DNA from: Anaerolineae bacterium | Lineage (GTDB): Bacteria > Chloroflexota > Anaerolineae > Aggregatilineales > UBA3940 | Assembly (NCBI GenBank): GCA_016926985.1 | Contig: JAFGNO010000176.1 | Coordinates: forward strand, 1 to 9,974 | Length of the DNA: 9,974 nt | Direction of reading: 5' to 3' | In this document: positions 6,100 through 9,974 of the stretch, in pieces | How positions within the stretch are numbered: position 1 is the stretch's first letter | Layout: the number at the start of each line of letters is the position of its first letter | Translations under genes and position numbers: made by a program | The notes under the pieces: model-generated | What the model was told of the DNA's origin: nothing | What the model saw: the letters and a program-made list of their open reading frames with translations, nothing else | Databases searched by the model: none

Positions 6100-7062
6100 A
6101 TGATTGAGCATGCCATCATCATGGCCGCAAGTCCAAGCCGTCAGATGAAATCACTCACCCGGACACGCCCCGCTGCCATGATCCCAGCCCTGGGCAAGCC
6201 CCTTGTTGCGCACGTGATGGATGGGTTCTATCAGGCGGGAATCAGGCGTTTCAGCGTGGTAGTTGGTGAACGGGAAGGGGGCGTGGCCGTCTGGCTGTCA
6301 AGCAACTGGCACCGCGATGTAGAGTTGTCTTTTGCACTCCAGGGACACCAGCGAGGAACCGCTTCTGCGCTGTTTGCCGCTCGCAAGATGATCACAGCGC
6401 CTTTTGTGATTTCCGGTTGTGACAACCTGGTTCCCGAAGATCACGTCGCCGACCTCTGCCAGTATTTTGACAACCACCCCCAGGATGCAGCTGTATTGAG
6501 CCTCTATTATTCACCAGATGAAGCCGGGAAATCCGCCGGTGTGCTGCTGGATCCACGTGGATACGTGATGTATACCTCTGAAGACCCATTTGCGGCTCAC
6601 CAGGATTTCCGAACTGCCCTGCCAGTTTACGGGTTCACGCCGCAGGTGTTGGACTACCTGGATCGTCTCCCGGTTAAAGAAATGAGCGGGGAGCGCGCCC
6701 TGACCACCGCCATCCAGATGATGATTGATGATGGGGCCTTTGTGGGTGCAATTGAAACACCCACCAGGATCAGGCTGGAAACTGAGCGCGACTTGTTGTC
6801 AGCCGCAACCCATTTGCTGGCCAGGCAGGCGGCGCCAGCAATTTTGAGTGATATCCCCGACGACATCACCATCAATCCCCCGGTTCATATTGACCCGGGG
6901 GTAGTGGTCAACAAAAATGTCACCCTGGGGCCCAATGTTTATCTGGAAACCGGAAGTACCATCGGGCGGGGTGCCGTGATCCGCGACGCGGTGGTGCTTG
7001 GGCGCCAGGTTGCCGCACAAAAAATAATTAAAGACATGGTTGTTTACGAGGACCAGCTATGA
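6100..7062 (+). CDS. Nucleotidyltransferase-fold protein with left-handed beta-helix tail; signature loop degenerate
   Basis: This 320-residue protein has the layout of sugar-1-phosphate nucleotidylyltransferases: a Rossmann-like domain (about 1-240) and hexapeptide repeats (about 257-305, such as VVVNKNVTLGPNVYLETGSTIG). The fold is clear from AIIMAA, RPAAMIPALGKPL, QRGTASALFAAR (81-95) and ISGCDNLVP (104-112, with D108 as the expected metal ligand). But the nucleotide loop, normally GxGTRM, reads SPSRQM (11-16), so both glycines and the catalytic arginine are gone. The lysine of RPK is Ala25, and the second metal aspartate region reads RLETERDLL. It may be a non-catalytic or altered-substrate member rather than a true RmlA/GlmU enzyme. 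AGGTGG lies 10 nt before the ATG. Its stop overlaps the start of the HD gene (ATGA), so the two are coupled. Confidence 0.85.
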   Translation: MIEHAIIMAASPSRQMKSLTRTRPAAMIPALGKPLVAHVMDGFYQAGIRRFSVVVGEREGGVAVWLSSNWHRDVELSFALQGHQRGTASALFAARKMITAPFVISGCDNLVPEDHVADLCQYFDNHPQDAAVLSLYYSPDEAGKSAGVLLDPRGYVMYTSEDPFAAHQDFRTALPVYGFTPQVLDYLDRLPVKEMSGERALTTAIQMMIDDGAFVGAIETPTRIRLETERDLLSAATHLLARQAAPAILSDIPDDITINPPVHIDPGVVVNKNVTLGPNVYLETGSTIGRGAVIRDAVVLGRQVAAQKIIKDMVVYEDQL

Positions 7063-7634
7063 CCCGCGATCAGGCCTTTGCTATCGTCACAGAATTCGTC
7101 ACCAATGAGAATCTCATCAGGCACATGCTGGCAGTTGAAGCCGGGATGCATGCCTATGCGCAAAAGTTTGAGCAGGATGAGGAACCCTGGGCAGTTGTTG
7201 GGCTGCTTCATGATTTTGACTGGGAAATCCATCCCGATCTGGATGAGCACCCGATGAAAGGCGCACCAATCCTCCGGGAGAGGGGAGTCAGTGAGGAGGA
7301 TATCCGGACGATTCTCAGCCATGCCGATCACACCGGTGTGGCCCGCGAAACCCTCCGGGATAAAGCATTGTTTGCCGTCGATGAACTCACCGGGCTGATA
7401 TCTGCAGTTGCGCTGGTGCGCCCCAGCAAGGATATCCGTGACGTTCAGGTGAAATCCATCAAGAAGAAGTGGAAAGACAGGGCCTTTGCCGCTGGCGTGA
7501 ACCGGGAAGACATTGAGCAGGGTTGCGTGGAACTGGGAGTCGACCTGTGGGGCGAGCACGTGCCACTGGTTTTGGAGGCCATGCAGGGTATTGCCGGGTC
7601 GCTGGCACTGGACGGGCGCCTTGCAAGCGGGTAA
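7059..7634 (+). CDS. HD-superfamily hydrolase
   Basis: This 191-residue protein matches, by recall, the small predicted HD hydrolases of the COG2316 type. HD-domain residues are visible: H22 in the helix LIRHMLAVEAGM, the H51-D52 pair in LLHDFDWE, H64, H88 in ILSHADHTG and D108 in VDELTGLI, a set that would hold divalent metals. The conserved RPSKDIRDV and KWKDRAFAAGVNRE stretches support the family. Such proteins are assumed to be phosphohydrolases; the substrate is unknown. The ATG overlaps the stop of the upstream gene by 4 nt and GAGGA (7048-7052) lies 6 nt before it, which fixes the start and suggests co-translation. With a sugar-nucleotide-type fold upstream, a nucleotide or sugar-phosphate substrate is a guess only. 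Confidence 0.88.
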   Translation: MTRDQAFAIVTEFVTNENLIRHMLAVEAGMHAYAQKFEQDEEPWAVVGLLHDFDWEIHPDLDEHPMKGAPILRERGVSEEDIRTILSHADHTGVARETLRDKALFAVDELTGLISAVALVRPSKDIRDVQVKSIKKKWKDRAFAAGVNREDIEQGCVELGVDLWGEHVPLVLEAMQGIAGSLALDGRLASG

Positions 7635-7697
7635 AGTTACCAGGCATTGATGGTACTGATTTAACGGGTTTACCTTATTGCACCACCCGGGATTTTT

Positions 7698-8750
7698 ATG
7701 GGAATTAATTCACCGTTGCTTACCACACAAAAAAACAACCGCTTGCTGGCTGGTCTGATTAGCATCGGGCTGGTGCTCATTATTGTCGCTGGTGCCATGA
7801 CCGGCTGTGGCTCTGAACCGTCGGAGACGCCCGCTGCCATAACGGCTACCAGAATGCCAACTATGACCCAGTCACCGACTGCCACGTTGTTTGTCGCCAC
7901 GGATACACCTGCACCGCCAGTCCCAACCGCAACCCTTGAGCCCTACCAGTGGGTGGTCAGTGAAGGCGAAACACTGTATTACATCCTTCAGCAGGTGGGT
8001 TATTTCACACTCGATATCGTCCCTGAAATCCTCGCCTTGAACGGGATGGTGGATGAGAATGACCTGCACCCGTACCAGGTTCTGAGTATTCCCCGGCAAA
8101 CACCTACCCCCGGCGCACCTCCACCCACAATTGATGGCTCAGGAGAGACTGTCACCACACCTGACGGAGACTATCAGAGCTGCAGCCCGGAAAACCGGTG
8201 TCTGTCGCCCGATGGGCAGTACTGGATGCATGAAGTTGTCGAAGGCGACACCTGTTCCGGGCTGGCTTTCCAGTATACAACCGTAGTTGGTGACATCATC
8301 CGCGACAATGGTTTGACTGATAGTTGTTTCATCAGCCCAGGCGATATCCTGAAAATTTATATCCGGGTAACCCTGACCCCGACGCTCACCCCGACCGGTG
8401 GACCGGACTCGACTGCCACGCCCACTCCCACACTGATGCCCCCCACACTGTTCGCTCCTGCGAACGGCGCATCAATCGCCGCTGAGGACAGCGTTGTGCT
8501 TCAATGGGCAGCCACGCAGCCCCTTGGCGCAGGCCTGTATTACCTAGTCGTCCTGCGAAATGTAGAGACGGGTGATGAATATGAGTATGTCACCCGGAGC
8601 AACGCCCTGCGCGTTCCGCAAGATGTGCAGGGAGCAGCAGGTCAGGTTACCCGCTTCGAGTGGTGGGTCGTGATTGTTGCCGGCGACACAACGGGCAGCC
8701 CGGTGATCAGCGGGGACGGCGGTATTTTCCAGTTTAACTGGGGGCCATAA
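7698..8750 (+). CDS. LysM-domain lipoprotein with C-terminal beta-sandwich-like domain
   Basis: This is a 350-residue exported lipoprotein. Basic residues (KNNR) precede a hydrophobic segment (17-36) ending in the lipobox-like MTGC, so Cys37 is the expected lipidated N-terminus. A Thr/Pro-rich spacer (40-82) leads to LysM 1 (about 85-133, QWVVSEGETLYYILQQ...LSIP). Another linker is followed by LysM 2 (about 176-222, HEVVEGDTCSGLAFQY...ISPGDILKI). A second Thr/Pro linker (225-249) precedes a C-terminal Ig/FnIII-like region (250-350). LysM repeats bind the GlcNAc backbone of peptidoglycan or chitin. Four cysteines in and before LysM 2 (C162, C168, C186, C210) could form two disulfides outside the cell. 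The ribosome site is weak (GGGA 5 nt before ATG). It lies 63 bp after the HD gene and its own promoter is unclear. I see no enzyme domain, so it is probably a wall-attached anchor or binding protein. Confidence 0.88.
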   Translation: MGINSPLLTTQKNNRLLAGLISIGLVLIIVAGAMTGCGSEPSETPAAITATRMPTMTQSPTATLFVATDTPAPPVPTATLEPYQWVVSEGETLYYILQQVGYFTLDIVPEILALNGMVDENDLHPYQVLSIPRQTPTPGAPPPTIDGSGETVTTPDGDYQSCSPENRCLSPDGQYWMHEVVEGDTCSGLAFQYTTVVGDIIRDNGLTDSCFISPGDILKIYIRVTLTPTLTPTGGPDSTATPTPTLMPPTLFAPANGASIAAEDSVVLQWAATQPLGAGLYYLVVLRNVETGDEYEYVTRSNALRVPQDVQGAAGQVTRFEWWVVIVAGDTTGSPVISGDGGIFQFNWGP

Positions 8751-8756
8751 GCAGGA

Positions 8757-9974
8757 TCAGATTGCGCCCAGGCGTCCAAATTCCCTGGCAAGCTGGTCGG
8801 CGGAGAGGTGGAGCATGGTTGGGCGCCCATGCGGGCAGGTCTGGGGCGACTGGCATTGTTCCAGGTGGCGCACCAACGCTTCCATCTCCGGCAGGCTCAA
8901 TACCTGCCCCGCTTTGATCGCCGCGCGTTTGCACACGCGTGCAATAAGCTGTTCTTCTGCGGTTGCCTCAACCGGCATGCTGCCGCATTCAATTTCCCCG
9001 ATTGCCGCCAGCAGCGCTTCCCCCGGCTCCTCATGGGCAATGATCATCGGTAAGGCGCGCACCTGAACCGCATTTCTCCCAAATGGTTCCACCCGGAACC
9101 CGGCATTGATTAACAGGTCAAGGCTGTCCTCTATCAGGAGCATCTGCTCAGCCGACAGCTCGATCACAACAGCCTCTAACAACTCCTGGGAATGCTGGTG
9201 CTTTCCGGAGGTCTCAGCCATAAACTGCTCATACAGCACACGCTCGTGGGCAGCATGTTGATCGATCAGGTACATCCCTGTTGGACCTTCGGTCACAATA
9301 TAGGTGGCGCCAATCTGGCCCACCACGCGCAGCATAGGAAGGGTGCGAACAGGTCGCGTATTCTCCTCAGCCTCTGGCCGGGAATAATCGGTTTCATACT
9401 GCTTGCGATGCTGGCCTGGCCCCTCTATGGGCATATCGATATTGAGTTGTTTCAACCGCTCGGAGGTCACCTGCGACAGCCGCTCCCGGCGGACTGCCCA
9501 CTCCGGGTTTCCCCAGGAAATTTCCTGTCGTACCGCTTGAGGGGGCGCTTTTTCAATAAGTGTTCTGCGCACCGTACGCTGCACCGCGCTGAAAACCGCA
9601 TCCGGTTCTCTGAACCTTACCTCAGCTTTAGCCGGATGAACGTTGACATCCACCTCTTCCGGTGGCAACGAGACCATTATCACAGCAACCGGGTAACGAC
9701 CAACCATCAGCATGGTATGATACGCTTGAATAACAGCATAGGCTAGGCTTTGATCCTGTATCCACCGGCCATTGACAAATAGGGTGATCTGGTTGCGATT
9801 GGATCGGTTCAGCCCCGGCAGCCCGACATAACCGGAAACCTGGATATTGGGCAGGTCTTCTCTTTGTTGTCGATCATCCTGCTCAATTGGCACCATCTGT
9901 GCTGCCACATCTGTCCCAAAAACCTCGCCAAGCACTTCCTGAAGATTATCGCTCCCGGTGGTATGGAGCACTTC
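8757..9974 (-). CDS. mutL: DNA mismatch repair protein MutL, C-terminal part (start lies beyond the right edge)
   Basis: About 405 residues of MutL are visible; the N-terminal GHKL ATPase motifs lie beyond the window. The visible part begins in the transducer domain (LFVNGRWI; VDVNVHPAKAEVRF, with the conserved lysine). A polar linker leads to the C-terminal dimerisation and endonuclease domain. The nuclease metal motif DQHA-x2-E-x4-E is intact as DQHAAHERVLYE (codons at 9263-9228). KRAAIKAG, CPHGRP (8837-8820) and the final EFGR motif are also present. This MutL should therefore nick DNA itself, as in bacteria without MutH. QELLEA in the regulatory subdomain lies where the beta-clamp motif is found in other MutL proteins. 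The reading frame is intact to TGA. Its stop faces that of the LysM lipoprotein gene with 6 bp between them and no visible terminator. Confidence 0.97.
   Translation of the reverse strand, partial: EVLHTTGSDNLQEVLGEVFGTDVAAQMVPIEQDDRQQREDLPNIQVSGYVGLPGLNRSNRNQITLFVNGRWIQDQSLAYAVIQAYHTMLMVGRYPVAVIMVSLPPEEVDVNVHPAKAEVRFREPDAVFSAVQRTVRRTLIEKAPPQAVRQEISWGNPEWAVRRERLSQVTSERLKQLNIDMPIEGPGQHRKQYETDYSRPEAEENTRPVRTLPMLRVVGQIGATYIVTEGPTGMYLIDQHAAHERVLYEQFMAETSGKHQHSQELLEAVVIELSAEQMLLIEDSLDLLINAGFRVEPFGRNAVQVRALPMIIAHEEPGEALLAAIGEIECGSMPVEATAEEQLIARVCKRAAIKAGQVLSLPEMEALVRHLEQCQSPQTCPHGRPTMLHLSADQLAREFGRLGAI

Noticed and set aside
7665..7697. Possible terminator after the HD gene (CGGGT...ACCCG then TTTTT)
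   Set aside because: The stem is only 5 bp with a 15-nt loop, and the T run directly abuts the LysM start codon, so it is too weak to call.
9192..9746. 184-codon open frame on the plus strand
   Set aside because: Antisense to mutL, whose endonuclease and transducer motifs are intact across the same region.

Overview
The window looks like chromosomal DNA from a free-living bacterium, most likely Chloroflexota (Anaerolineae-like). This is an inference from gene style: an FMN-dependent type 2 isopentenyl-diphosphate isomerase, a Ser/Thr kinase with FRD in place of HRD, a LysM lipoprotein with Thr/Pro-rich linkers, and an endonuclease-type MutL. I see no phage, transposon, CRISPR, tRNA or rRNA signal. 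Two genes are cut by the window edges: the kinase at the left and mutL at the right.

Left part (1-3316), all on the minus strand and transcribed right to left: type 2 IPP isomerase (3085-2027), then after 24 bp a short-chain polyprenyl diphosphate synthase (2002-974), then a 198-bp gap, then a Ser/Thr protein kinase (775 to beyond the left edge). The first two genes form an isoprenoid pair: the isomerase makes DMAPP and the synthase condenses it with IPP, probably to C15-C20. The gap holds tandem hairpins behind the synthase, an 18-codon candidate ORF, a second copy of one hairpin and a candidate kinase promoter.

Middle (3258-5924): acpP, an acyl carrier protein gene on the plus strand with an ideal Shine-Dalgarno and a good intrinsic terminator, diverges from the isoprenoid pair. 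Facing it is a three-gene minus-strand operon: a small protein with GxW-type beta repeats (5924-5553), a ChlI-like AAA+ ATPase with a four-cysteine cluster (5515-4265), and a six-helix membrane protein of unknown function (4275-3619) that overlaps the ATPase gene by 11 nt. No chlorophyll gene accompanies the ATPase. A perfect 9+3+9 inverted repeat lies at the predicted transcription start of this operon.

Right part (5987-9974): on the plus strand, an extended -10 promoter candidate leads into a nucleotidyltransferase-fold protein whose signature loop has lost its key residues, translationally coupled through ATGA to an HD-superfamily hydrolase. A two-LysM lipoprotein follows. It converges on the C-terminal part of mutL (minus strand), with only 6 bp between the stop codons.

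Most of the window is ordinary housekeeping. The points most worth a second look are the degenerate nucleotidyltransferase, the ATPase/membrane/beta-repeat operon with its palindromic operator candidate, and the small ORF framed by repeated hairpins.
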